From: Rhynochetos jubatus
Lineage: Eukaryota; Chordata; Aves; Eurypygiformes; Rhynochetidae
Length of the DNA stretch: 64,000 bases
Assembly (NCBI GenBank): GCA_027574665.1
Contig: CM050676.1
Span: 4,392,157-4,456,156, forward strand
Direction of reading: 5' to 3'
Each line of letters begins with the position of its first letter. Positions within the stretch are counted from its first letter, which is position 1. The notes under the pieces are model-generated. The model saw nothing but the letters and a program-made list of their open reading frames with translations. It did not search any database and had not been told where the DNA came from. This document shows positions 47,201 through 57,951 of the stretch, one piece after another. Both the position numbers and the translations under genes were made by a program.

Positions 47201-50200
47201 GAACACTTTTTCTCTCAAACCAGCCTCTTCCCCTCCTGCCTCCAGTGTGTGGACAACGCGACGAGATGGAGAAGTCACACTAAGGATGGACGAGCAGGGC
47301 ATAGGCAGTGAGGCACCAAAGACCATCCATGAGGTCTTCCAGGAAGCTGCTAGTAAATACAGTGATTATTATGCCCTCGCATCCAAGAAGGGTGGCCAAT
47401 GGATAAAACTAACGTACAAGATGTACTACAATGAGTGTTGGAAAGCAGCAAAAAGCTTTCTGAAGGTACGCTTGTGTGGAGTTCTGCTTCTCCTTCGCAT
47501 TCAGTCAGTTCAGCGGCTGAAATGGCTGTGGTCAGCTATATCTTAAACTTGCAAATTCTCTGAGTGTAGGTCAGTCTTAAAGTGACAGGGAAAGACCTGA
47601 ACATGCCGTAAGTAGCATGGTAATTACTGCAGTGGTTTTGTTTGAATTTTTTCCACGCTCAGCTAAAAGATAGTGCGTAAGGAAACATCTAAAGCGAGGT
47701 GTCTGAGGTATGTGGCAAACCTGGACAACACCCCTAATGAGGCTTGTAAATTTTAATCTTTCTAACAAAAACCTGAAGGGATGCTTATGAATCAGACTTA
47801 AATGTCCCAAGTGGCTGAGCCTTTTGCCTGTACTGGTGGGAGTTAAGACACTCAGAGGAGGAAACCAACAGTACATGTACTTACTCGTATCATTAAGAAA
47901 TTTTGTTTCTTGAAGTTAAGGCCACTCTGTCTTTATTCCCACAGTGGGATCTTCCAGTGGGACAAAACCAGAGAATGGCTGAAGGTGATTTAAAGCCTGG
48001 GACTCCAACAGCTGGAGTTTCAAAATCCCTCTGACTGTCATTGCAGCTTGTTGCTCTTGACATTGCTGATCTCTGACATGATCTAACCTGTACTAAATGA
48101 CTAAATGTCTCAGTGGGTGTTGTCCAACTTAACCTCTTACCTTCTCGTTCCCGGCCCAATGGGAACTGGTAACTACCTGGATTGCAGTTTTATAGTACCG
48201 TTAGTGCCTGTGAGCGAGTCTTACCCAGCGCAGACCTAAGCAAATCCTTTTTTCCTGCCCACTGATAAAGTGGGACAGCATCTGATGTGAAGCTTAACTG
48301 GTTCCATATTAGGTCTTGGGAAGTTTTTCAATGTGAATTACTGTGTATAGCAGCGTGAACTCTTCCCTTGACATTGTGCTCACAGCAGAGAACTGTAAAT
48401 TAACTCTTAAGCATTCGTCAAAGGAAAACCAGGATTGCTGTAATCTCATCTCTCATTTGCAGCTGGGACTAGAGCGTTTCCATGGAGTGTGCATCTTGGG
48501 ATTTAACTCTGCAGAGTGGTTTATTGCCGACATTGGAGCGATCCTTGCAGGGTGAGAACAAGTCTTGCCTCTTGATGTGCTCTTTGCTTTAGCATTCAGA
48601 TAGTAATTTCAGTACTCCTGTGAGAAGTATTTTTTAATTAAAAAAGAAAAACCCAAACCACAGAATAACCCAAACCAAACCCACCTGTTTATATTTGAAT
48701 TTAATGAAAACAGCTAGAACCTAAACTCTCTCTTAATTATGAATTAATGAGAAGAAACCAAAAATTTGTAGCCAGGTGCTTATTTCAAAACCAGATGAAC
48801 AGTGAGTTAATCCTAAAGCATGTTTACTGACACTTTGGTGGAAAGTGTGGTGGGAAATGCCAGAGGGTCACAGCACTGGACTCCGACAGCCACCTTCCAG
48901 CTGGGACCCCATGGTCCCGTACACCATTCTGACATTTCCCATGCCCCAGGACAGAGCCTATGCTCATGGAATTATGCCCTCCACTTTTTCTTGTTGTTTT
49001 ATGGGATATTCTTCTTAAAGTTTTTCCTCTAGTAAGGTTTGAAATGATCTGGCTTTTGCCAGCAACTCTGCTTATCCTCTAATTCTGTGTTTTGCTTTTC
49101 TGTTCTTGGTTTTTTCCCCCTTTTGTAGTGGATTTGCTGTTGGTATCTACACTACAAACTCTCCTGAGGCCTGTCGTTACGTAGCAGAGAACTGCTGTGC
49201 TAACGTTCTGGTGGTGGAAAACGATAAACAGCTACAGAAAATCTTAGAAGTAAATACATTTATTAAATGGATGGGGGCTACTGCATCCTGTTGACAGAGG
49301 TGGGAGGGTAATGCCTGAGGGAAATGCTGGATCTGAAGGCAGTGGTGAACCGGTCAAGCCTACTTGCTGTGCACCCTGCACAAGCCAGATGGGCGGGCAC
49401 TTGTGCTAAATCTCCTGAGAGGTTAAATCGTGGTTCCACAGCTCAGAAAAGCCATGACCTTAAAATATGAGAAGCCAAAACAAGCAACTGGGCTTTCCCT
49501 AGGTTGTCTGGCAGCATCCCAGTCCAAATGATTACTGTCTTCAGTGAGGCTTCCCTGTTCTTTCAGTAACACAGATGAGATTCTCTTAGCTTTACTGAAA
49601 ATGGCAAGTAGCGGTAGCTAAGTGGTGGGTCACTTAGGCTTCAAAGGGACAGGCAGGGTTTGCTCCTTCTCACAAATCTCCCTTTTTAACACAGATTCAG
49701 GATAAACTACCTCATCTGAAAGCTATTGTCCAGTATGGGGAAGAGCTGAAAGAGAAGAGACCAAACCTGTACTCGGTGAGTACTGGGCATCTTACACACT
49801 CGTAAATAGTGGCCGTGTTTAGCTGGTGGCTTGCGAGCATCGCCTTCCACGGGCCTGTCGTCCCCTGGGCTTGTGTTGGTTTCACCGAGGGATTGCTTGC
49901 CTCGCTGCAGCAGCAGATGTCTACTGCTGTTCAGACGTTGATAATCCGTGTTGCAAGGAGGGGGTGTTAGCGTCCTGACTTCTGCACGACAGCCTCAGGC
50001 CCCGCAGTTGCTCCAGCTCGGCACTCCCACTGAGTACCAGGGTTGCTGCAGAGCTATAAGCTTCCTCAGGGTGGATCTGTCTCCTTTTCTGCTGCTCCAG
50101 AAAACACCGGGGGCTGGCAGTGCATATTTCCAACCTCTTCAGAGTCTGTCAGGGGTTTGGACGTAGGAAACTGTTTCCTTCTCTGCATGTGTGGCAAAGG

Positions 50201-53200
50201 GTTTAACGTCACATGTGAATGACAGCCTACAAGGCGATCGAGCTCTTCTCTCGTTTATGCAGTGGAGTGAGTTCATGGACCTTGGCAGAGATGTTCCAGA
50301 CACTCAGCTCCGCGCAGTCATCGCCTCGCAGAAGCCTAACCAGTGCTGTACACTGATATACACCTCGGGGACGACTGGACAGCCCAAGGGAGTAATGCTC
50401 AGTCATGACAACGTAAGTGTCTCTTTGACCAAATGCCTGTTCTGTGGCCTTCGGTGGGTGCTGAGGGGGGTAGAGATCAGCTGGCAAACATGCCTGAGGG
50501 GAAGGTCACAGGGAGTCACAGAGGTGCTTCCTGAGCTGTGTGATCTGCCCGCTCGGAAGAGCAGTCACTTATCGCTGATGTGGGGTCTATGTTACAGCTG
50601 ACGTGGACGGCGTCGACAGCAGGGCGCTCCATGAAGCTGACCAGCGCTAAGGAAAAGCAGGAGGTGGTGGTCAGCTACCTGCCCCTCAGTCACATCGCCG
50701 CACAGATGTCAGACATCTGGTTGGCCATAACATTCGGTGTACAAGTTTTCTTTGCGCAGCCAGGTGCATTAAAGGTAAGAATGCAAGGGAATAAAAATCC
50801 TGCACCCATCCACCTGCTTGGAGCTGGGCTGGGAGCTTTAAAACTAACGTGGCTGCCTTATCGCATGATTCTGAGACCTGAGCTAACTCAGTTTGTTTGT
50901 GTAGTGACCGACTGCTCCCGTTAAGGGTCTGTTGGTTTGACAAGTGTAGCCGCCCTGACCTTTGCCTTTTGACTGTATTGCAAGCTAGGAGCTAGGAGGA
51001 GCTGACCAAGCACTTCACAGCTAGGAGCTGCTTGGTGCCTCACCTGACACCAGTTCCCAGCCCCGACAGCTGGTTGAGCAATGGCTTTGGTTGCTCTGTC
51101 CACATTGCACAATGCCACCACCACTAGATCTGTGTCCTGAGGGAGAACGGTTCTTCTCTCAGTGCTGTGGCAGCGTTGGCACTGAAAGCATCGCCCCTTG
51201 CTGTCTTCTCAAAACCACTGTGGCTTTTGAGCGCTCATGGGGGTCCTTTCTAGTGGTGGCACTGCATCAAAAACAAGCCAGTTCCTCAGCATTGGTGGCA
51301 GAGCCCTAAACTTCGGGTGGCGACCAGCGCTGACCGCAAATCTACGGTGAAGCCCTTCTGAAAGCTGCATTGATCTCTGCTTTGCTCAGGGCACCTTGGT
51401 AGACACGCTGCGGGAAGTGAAACCAACTGCTTTTCTGGGAGTTCCTCGTGTCTGGGAAAAAATGGAAGAAAAAATGAAATGCATAGGCGCAAAATCGTCA
51501 GCACTCAGAAGAAAAGTGGCATCGTGGGCCAAGGGAGTGGGTCTGCAGACAAACCTGAAGCGGATGAATGGGTAATTATGAACTACACGTGAGGGACGTC
51601 ACCAGTATTCGGATAACTTTACTGTCAGGTCAGGAATTATATCCCATGTAACAGGCCAGACTTAGGGACAGTAAGAGCCAAATGCAGTGCTGACCAGAGG
51701 GCGAGCAGCAAGGGCTGGAGGGGGAAACAATGAATGTTTTACTGAATAAACTAAAATAGAGTGAAGGTGAAAGGAGGAGGCGGTTGAAGTTCTACTTGGA
51801 GACAGATCTTGTGACCATTTTTCTCCTGCAGGTACTCTGAAGTGCCAGTGAACTTCCACTTAGCCAGGCACTTGGTGTACAAGAAAGTGCGGAAGGCCAT
51901 CGGGCTGGAGCGGTGCACAAAGTGCTACACGGGGGCCGCTCCCATTACCAGAGAGACACTGGAGTTTTTTTTAAGTCTGAACATTCCCCTGTTTGAGATG
52001 TACGGCATGAGCGAGAGCTCTGGGCCTCACACCATGTCCTTCCCTCACGCCTTCAGGCTTACCAGGTAAGTCAGCTGGGAGCAGAGCGCTGCAGGCTGGG
52101 AGGAAGGGTGGCTTTAGGGTTTTTCCTGCGTCTGGCACATCTGTCTCACCTGGCACATCTGTCTCACCTGGCACAGCTCATCCCCAGGGTCTTGCTGCCA
52201 GTGAAAGGCACTGGGGAGCTGGTTCCTTTGGCCACATCATCCAGGTGAAGAGATCTGCCAAGGGCAGCAGCAATGTTGCTTGAATTCAACTTGGCCCAAC
52301 TCCTCGAGGAGGAGGAAGCGAGGGGTTGATGGGCAGAAGGAAGAATTGGTAATTCTGGCCTACAGTTCGCTTTAATGTTGACTGAATAAACGCAGAGGGG
52401 CTGTGCTGTTGCTTTGAAGGGCTTGCACGGTCCTCATGGGTTCAGCCTGCAGAGTAAATACCACCCTCGGTAAAAGTTTGCCAAGGACATAAATCTTCTC
52501 ATTCAAAGCTCAGGTGTTTGAGAACAATGCATGGAAAACACCAGGTGCGTGAGCACTGACCTCGGCAGTAACAGCTTTCCCGTGGTTCCCCTTGCACAAG
52601 CCTTTCAAGTCTGCGAGTCCCTTGCTGATGCAGTTGTAAGGAGAAGCTGCCTGGCTTTGTTCAGACCCTTCAGCTTGAGAGGCCGCTGCTATAACCTCGC
52701 TCTGCTCAGCTATTGCATGAAAAGAAGCAAATGCCTTGTGTTTGTGTTCTCCCGAAGCTGCGGAAAGGAGGTCTTGGGCTGCCGGACACTGATTTATAAG
52801 CCAGACGCAGATGGCAACGGGGAGATCTGCTTCTCCGGACGGCACATCTTCATGGGCTACTTGAACATGGAAGAGAAAACCAAGGAGGCCATTGATGAGG
52901 ATGGCTGGCTGCATTCGGGTGACCTTGGCAAGCAGGATAAAGATGGGTTCCTCTACATCACTGGCAGAATTAAAGGTAACATACCCCCTGACTTTGTCCT
53001 GAGGCTGCGTGCTGCAGTACGCTCGCTCAGACCCTGCTGGTTACGTGGTGGTGGCTTGCACTGAACAATGTTTAAACGCTTCTTACGGCGTTTTGGTATG
53101 AGTATGGCCATGTCCTGTGCTGAGCACCTGACGTGGAGTGAGGTGGGAGGAGAGGGGTGACCTCTGAAACCAGAGTGTGTTTGCAGAGTAAGGATAAGTC

Positions 53201-55519
53201 CTCTGAGTTCCGAAGCAGCAGTTAATGCTTTGTTGGCTTGTTTCCCGGTGCTGGAGGTGTGCAGGCCCCTCCAGCTCCAGCGAGCTTTGCTAGTTAACCT
53301 CTAAGAGAAAACAGCAGCTTAATGCTGTTGTGAAGGTGGCTTGCAGCAACGCTGTTCCTGGGACACCGCTCTGACCACCCCCAAACAAACCCGACCTCAC
53401 GCAAGACTTCAGTCACAAAAGAGAGAGAAGCGGTCATGCGAAGGGCTCTAAGCCATCTGTAAAAGCCGGCCCAGGGGCGGGCTCTCCACTCCGCATCGCT
53501 CCGCACAGCTTCAGCAGCTCTGCTTTGCCTCAGCACGTTTCGCTTCAGTTGCTGAACAACTTGGGCAGGCGCTGCCGTGCCCGAGAGCCTCAGGTGGCTG
53601 TGGCAGGATGCTGAGATGCTGGTACGGCCCAGCCCACGTTCCCAAACTGCAAACATCTCCGGGGCTTTGCAGCGCTGTTCGTGCGCAGGCCCCAGCCCAA
53701 CTGGAGTCCTGGTTTGCTGCCTTCCCTGGACGCTGGGACACGGATGCAGTTTGAGTCCGCAGACACAAAGGAGCTATGAAGACACTGGATTGTGAAGGAG
53801 AGGGGAAAAGCTCTAAGCACTAATCACGATCTGTTTTCCAGAGCTCATCATCACCGCAGGAGGTGAGAACATTCCTCCTGTTCCAATCGAGGATGCTGTG
53901 AAAGAAGCTCTTCCCTTCATCAGCAACGCAATGCTGGTTGGAGACCAAGCGAAATTCCTTGCTATGCTTCTGACGCTAAAGGTAATGGAAAAATCCGCTC
54001 CTGTGGGTGAATGTGTTTGATAGCGGTGAGGGGGCAATGGCAGCACGTGCTGGACAGTGCCTTCTGCAGTCGGGAGCATCGTGGAGCATGACCTGGTGCG
54101 GCCGAGTTGCGAACAGCAGCAGTAACAGTGCAGAAAAGGAGCGTCGACCCTGCTCGGGTTCTGCTGTCCTCCAGGGCAGCTGTTTCCCTCTGTGCCACAC
54201 GAGGCAGAAACAAGTAAAAGATGTGAAAGTGAGACTGGAAAGACACCCTTCTGCTTTCCCTACCCCTCTGGAGCGTCTCCCGGAGCAGTCAGGCCAGTGC
54301 CAGGCTGTTGGCGATGTCTTTTTAGGACCCTGTCTTTAAACGCCCAGTGATGGTCTGGGGTGACCTGCGCTGCCTCTGCCTAGAGCCCGTGCAGGCTGGT
54401 GGCTTTTTGGGGCAGCGGGAGCCGCTCGTTAGCGAGACCGACAGCCAGCCTCCTCCCCCTGTGCCAGAGACGCGTGGTGGGCGCCGCATGTGTTCGCTTC
54501 CAGCACTGTCACGCTGCTGGGGGCGTAGGGGAGCAAACTGGACCAGGAAAAAGGGATCAGCTTAGCATAGCGCAGGAGGAATTGGGAAGAGGAGCTCTGT
54601 ACCCAGCTCGCTCCTCGGTACTGACGTGGCTGTGGAGTACGCAGAGACCTCGAGGAGCTTGCTCTGCCTTTTGCCCCACCGAGCTTTCGCTCGCAGCTGT
54701 GGTTTGCATCAGGGGTATGAAAACTGCGGTGGTTGATCAATGGCACAGTTGGCAGTGGGGGCCGGGGGGGGAGATGGGGCGGCTTCCCACGGCCGCAAGG
54801 AAATCGAGCGTTCTGTACCTGCTCTGACTCGCCCTGCAGTGCAACGTCGATGTGGAAACGGGCGAGCCAGGAGATGATCTCACTCCAGAGGCGATTGAAC
54901 ACTGTCACAGACTGGGCAGCAAGGCTACGAAAGTCTCCGAGATCATCAGCAGCAGAGACAAGGCAATCTACGGGGCGATCCAGAGGGGAATCGCGGCAGT
55001 CAACGAGCGAGCGGTCTCAAACGCTCAGAAAGTCCAAAAGTGGGCCCTTCTGGAGAAGGACTTTTCTCTCTTTGGTGGAGAGCTTGGTGAGTGGTGGGTG
55101 AGCATCTGGGGTTACCCTGTCACCCCCTCCTTGGGTGCTGAACTGCCAGAGCTCCCCCGGCCTTTCTGTGTCACAGTTTTGGGGTGGGTGGGCTGAACTC
55201 CCACTCTGCCTGGCAGACCCGTATGGAGCAGCGCTTCCCCTGGGTTCCGCGGCGGCTCTTGCGGGGTGGATGTGCTGTTTCTGGTCACCGGAGAAGGGAG
55301 GGAGATTCTAGTAACCGCACAGAGAAACTCCGAAGCCCCAATTGGGGTGTCCGTGACACCGGCACTGTCACCGTTAACACCCTCTGCCCTGGTTTTGCCG
55401 CAGGCCCGACGATGAAGCTGAGGCGAGCAGCGGTGGCGCAGCAGTATAAAGGCCAAATCGCTCAGTTTTATGCCGATGTGGATCCTCCCACCGGCCCGGA
55501 CAGCGCTCTCCGCCAGTAG
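44077..55519 (+). CDS. ACSBG2: Long-chain-fatty-acid CoA ligase, bubblegum family (ACSBG2)
   Basis: Activates long-chain fatty acids to acyl-CoA with ATP, through an acyl-AMP intermediate. Fourteen coding exons, all with GT/AG borders, join in phase to 2,202 nt (733 residues plus stop). The family signatures are present: the AMP-binding P-loop TSGTTGQPKG (280-289), PTAFLGVPRVWEK (367-379), YGMSESSG (473-480), GWLHSGDLG with the ATP-binding Asp549 (543-551), and GRIKE then TAGGEN (563-576). The sequence matches chicken and human ACSBG2 as I remember them. The N terminus is poorly conserved; I chose the first ATG, which has A at -3 and lies 5 nt after the acceptor, though Met9 and Met17 are possible. 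AATAAA follows at 55,581. The neighbour downstream, MLLT1, is tail to tail. In mammals expression is mainly testis and brainstem. Confidence 0.97.
46595..46674 (+). CDS. ACSBG2: ACSBG2 coding exon 2 (residues 42-68)
   Basis: Acceptor TCTGTCTTGCAG, donor AAAG/GTAAGG. Contains VEVHSTETAED and MERSQTDTLG, similar to the chicken N-terminal region. Confidence 0.93.
47224..47465 (+). CDS. ACSBG2: ACSBG2 coding exon 3 (residues 69-149)
   Basis: Acceptor CTCTCAAACCAG, donor CTGAAG/GTACGC. Encodes VWTTRRDGEV, HEVFQEAASKY and the LTYKMYY segment, the start of the AMP-binding domain. Confidence 0.97.
48463..48551 (+). CDS. ACSBG2: ACSBG2 coding exon 4 (residues 150-178)
   Basis: Acceptor CATTTGCAG, donor GCAGG/GTGAGA. 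Encodes LERFHGVCILGFNSAEWF, typical of the family. Confidence 0.97.
49129..49249 (+). CDS. ACSBG2: ACSBG2 coding exon 5 (residues 179-219)
   Basis: Acceptor CCTTTTGTAG, donor TTAGAA/GTAAAT. Encodes GFAVGIYTTNSPEACRYV and LVVENDKQLQKIL. Confidence 0.97.
49695..49775 (+). CDS. ACSBG2: ACSBG2 coding exon 6 (residues 220-246)
   Basis: Acceptor TTTAACACAG, donor TACTCG/GTGAGT. Encodes IQDKLPHLKAIVQYGEEL. 27 codons, phase 0 on both sides. Confidence 0.97.
50263..50412 (+). CDS. ACSBG2: ACSBG2 coding exon 7 (residues 247-296), AMP-binding P-loop
   Basis: Acceptor TCGTTTATGCAG, donor GACAAC/GTAAGT. Carries LIYTSGTTGQPKGVMLSHDN, the ATP/AMP-binding signature of adenylate-forming enzymes. Phase 0 on both sides. 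Confidence 0.98.
50598..50774 (+). CDS. ACSBG2: ACSBG2 coding exon 8 (residues 297-355)
   Basis: Acceptor TATGTTACAG, donor TTAAAG/GTAAGA. Encodes VVVSYLPLSHIAAQMSDIW and ITFGVQVFFAQP. The first 19 codons are variable. Confidence 0.97.
51390..51571 (+). CDS. ACSBG2: ACSBG2 coding exon 9 (residues 356-415)
   Basis: Acceptor TTTGCTCAG, donor AATGG/GTAATT. Encodes EVKPTAFLGVPRVWEKMEEK and WAKGVGLQTN. Confidence 0.97.
51832..52065 (+). CDS. ACSBG2: ACSBG2 coding exon 10 (residues 416-493)
   Basis: Acceptor TTCTCCTGCAG, donor ACCAG/GTAAGT. Carries CYTGAAPITRETLEFF and the YGMSESSGPHT adenylation motif. Confidence 0.98.
52132..52178 (+). repeat. 18-bp minisatellite in ACSBG2 intron
   Basis: Two and a half copies of CTGGCACATCTGTCTCAC, in the intron between coding exons 10 and 11. 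Confidence 0.85.
52758..52975 (+). CDS. ACSBG2: ACSBG2 coding exon 11 (residues 494-566)
   Basis: Acceptor TTCTCCCGAAG, donor TTAAAG/GTAACA. Carries DGNGEICFSGRHIFMGYLN and DGWLHSGDLG; ends in ITGRIK with the conserved Arg564. Confidence 0.98.
53842..53981 (+). CDS. ACSBG2: ACSBG2 coding exon 12 (residues 567-613)
   Basis: Acceptor TGTTTTCCAG, donor CTAAAG/GTAATG. Encodes ELIITAGGENIPPVPIEDAV and NAMLVGDQAKFLAMLLTLK. Confidence 0.98.
54840..55086 (+). CDS. ACSBG2: ACSBG2 coding exon 13 (residues 614-695)
   Basis: Acceptor GCCCTGCAG, donor GAGCTTG/GTGAGT. C-terminal domain with GSKATKVSEIIS, AVSNAQKVQKW and LEKDFSLFGGEL. Confidence 0.97.
55404..55519 (+). CDS. ACSBG2: ACSBG2 coding exon 14 (residues 696-733, stop TAG)
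   Basis: Acceptor TTTTGCCGCAG. Encodes PTMKLRRAAVAQQYKGQI and a Pro-rich tail, then TAG at 55,517-55,519. No peroxisomal PTS1 signal at the C terminus. Confidence 0.96.
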
Positions 55520-55605
55520 CGCGGCGGCTTTGTGCCGCAGGCAGGAGCGAAGCTGCAGGACCAACCTTGGCTGCTGGTGGAATAAAGGAGGCTGGTGGTC
55601 ACGCA
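55520..55605 (+). terminator. ACSBG2: ACSBG2 3'UTR and poly(A) signal
   Basis: A canonical AATAAA at 55,581-55,586 lies 62 nt after the stop codon and is followed by a GT-rich stretch, so the 3'UTR is only about 85 nt. Cleavage near 55,600-55,610 is inferred. Confidence 0.8.
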
Positions 55606-56807
55606 GCCCCCCGTCGCGTCACTGTCCGTTTGTTGGCCCTTGTGCTGCAGCGTGGTGAGCGTGTGCGTGCCCGGTGCTTCCCTGTGTCTGTGTTCTAGCG
55701 TGAGATGTTCCTGAGTAGCTCTGCTTGGTGTTTTTTGGCCTGTTTTTTAAGGGCAACACGTTTACCCATGTTACAGGTTGTTTGAACCAAAGTTTTCTTT
55801 TCCTGAGCCGAATGTAAAACAATCGGGAATCTTCCTGCTGAGGGAGGAGGGCAGATTTCTTTACAGCCCTGCCCTTCACTCCCCCACTGCTGGCTTATTT
55901 TGAACCTCTGTACCCCAGCTGCCTCCTGTCAGAGATGAGGGGCGCCGTGACCGAGGTGGCACCTCAGCGCATGTGGCGCCTCGCCTTGGCGGGGTTTGTC
56001 TGTGCAATATTTTGTGTCTGGTTTATCTTCTCGAGTTAAAATTTAAGCCATAAATTGTATTATGAAAATAGCTTCCGTGGCCTGTGTTCTGGGAAGCGTT
56101 TTGGGGAAGGGGCTATTTACGGGGCTGTGTTCAAATGTGGGAATCTGGCTGGAGCTTCCCGGAGCGAGCGGAACTTGGAGCTGACGCTTTGTACCCGCTC
56201 TGAGAAGACGGTGCTGGGAGCCCCCCTTGTTCAAAGGCTGGTTCTGCTGAGGGTCTGTGACCAACCACTCCAACGGCCCGTACAGTGGAGGTGGTAACTG
56301 TGGCTGTGGGCAAGCGCTCCGTCACCAGCAGCGCTTGAAGGTCGCTGGTAAACGGTTCCGCAAGGCTCACCCCGGTCTGCCCAGTGCCTGGAGGGACCCT
56401 CACGCCCCCAGGATTGCTTGTGAGATGGCTTATGTCAGACTGAACCGCATCTCCCGCGGCCAGGGGAGCAGCAGCAGGAGTTGCTGGGTGCTCTCCCACA
56501 CTATCCAGTAACACCGACAGCTCCGGGGTGCTGCTGGCTGCAGCTCACAGCTCTGCCTGCTGCACCAGGTGCTGTCAAAGCCTCGCTGTGCTGGGCCCCC
56601 GGGGCTGGGGTTAAACCCAAAACCTGTATCTGGGGGTGCAGTGAAACTCCACCTGCCTGCAGCACCTGGGGGGAAGGGGGGCGCCACACTGGTGCGACAC
56701 CGCTGACCTGGGCAACGCTGCGTGCCTGGTGCAAGCGTGTGTGGGCTCAGCTGTACAAACTCGGCCCTAATAAACACTGCAGTTTGTGTCTCAGCACTCA
56801 CGGTGCT
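55606..56807. other. Intergenic stretch between convergent genes
   Basis: About 1.2 kb without recognisable exon or repeat. Moderately GC-rich. Open frames have no domain I know. Confidence 0.6.
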
Positions 56808-57309
56808 CAGTCCCTCGAGACCCGTGTTCAGTTTTGGGCCTCTCACTACAAGGACAGAGGGATGCTGGAGCGTGTCCAGAGAAGGGCAACAAAGGTGGGG
56901 AAGGGTCTGGAGAACAAGTCTGATGAGGAGCGGCTGAGGGAGCTGGGGGGTTCAGCCTGAAGAAGAGGAGGCTGAGGGGAGACCTGATCGCTCTCTACAG
57001 CTCCCTGGAAGGAGGGTGTAGGGAGGCGGGTGCTGGCCTGTTCTCCCAGGTAACTGGTGACAGGACAAGAGGAAATGGCCTCAAGTTGTGCCAGGACAGG
57101 TTTAGATCAGATATCAGGAAGAACTTCACTGAGAGAGTGGTCAGGCACTGAACAGGCTGCCCAGGGACATGGTGGAGTCGCCCTCCCTGGGGGTGTTCAA
57201 GGCACATGTAGACGTGGTGCCCCAGGACATGCCCTAGTGGGTACGGCAGTGTTGGGGCAGTGCTTGGACTGGATGCTCCGATGGGTCTTTTCCAACCTCA
57301 GTGATTCTG
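56808..57309 (+). repeat. CR1 LINE fragment, about 500 bp
   Basis: Contains CTCGAGACCCGTGTTCAG, TGCTGGAGCGTGTCCAGAGA, GGGAGACCTGATCGCTCTCT, TCAGGAAGAACTTCACTGAG and GATGGGTCTTTTCCAACCTC in the CR1 order. It is the longest CR1 copy of the window and lies between the ends of ACSBG2 and MLLT1. Confidence 0.95.
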
Positions 57310-57924
57310 AGGTGACAGCGCAGTGAGCAGCAAAAAAGGGTGTTTGCTTGTCACGGAGAGCTGCAGCCAGCGCTGGCTCCCGGATTGCTGCTCCCCACGG
57401 CAGAGACAAGCACATAGCAAGCACCGCAGCGTCAGTGAATTAGGCTCTTAAACACTGCTCACAGCCCGTGAGCAACCCAGAACAGCGCTGGCACAGCACA
57501 CGGCCAGAGCTCTGCCAGCGCTGTTCTGGGTTCGTGAGAAGCGCCAGTGTTTGGGAGCCGTGAGTAACATCTTCAAGCCCCGAGGAAGCAGAGGGAGCAC
57601 TTGCCCTCGCCTCAGGCAAGGCCATTGCTCCCGCCACGCACACTCCAGGCTCCTGCTGCCGCCCAAAGCGCAGGGAACTCCCACGCAGCAGCATCTGACA
57701 ACCCCAACGTACTAACGGACACCAGCGCTTTCCCCCCACGCAGCGGGCTTCGAGCAAGGCTCCCGGTCCTCCGCCTTCCATCCCCAGTGCCCAGCGCTGC
57801 TGCAGGCTCGGGGCTGGCCGAGCTGCGTTACCGCCTCCTCTCCTTCCAACAGCGTTTCGGTAACGAGGCGCTTGGGGAAGCCACGCTGCTGCCCACAGCA
57901 GCAACACAACAAGCCACAAACACT
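57310..57924. other. Intergenic stretch before the MLLT1 end
   Basis: About 600 bp, GC-rich, no exon or known repeat recognised. Confidence 0.6.
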
Positions 57925-57945
57925 TGGAAGTTTTGCTTTTCCATC

Positions 57946-57951
57946 TTTATT
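57946..57951 (-). terminator. MLLT1: Candidate MLLT1 poly(A) signal
   Basis: TTTATT on the plus strand, that is AATAAA for MLLT1. It marks the left end of the CR1-free block and is the closest good signal to the convergent ACSBG2 end. Confidence 0.55.

Noticed and set aside
56481-56960. 159-codon plus-strand frame
   Set aside because: Its C-terminal half lies in the CR1 fragment and its N-terminal half has no domain. It is not a reverse transcriptase segment that could be a functional gene.
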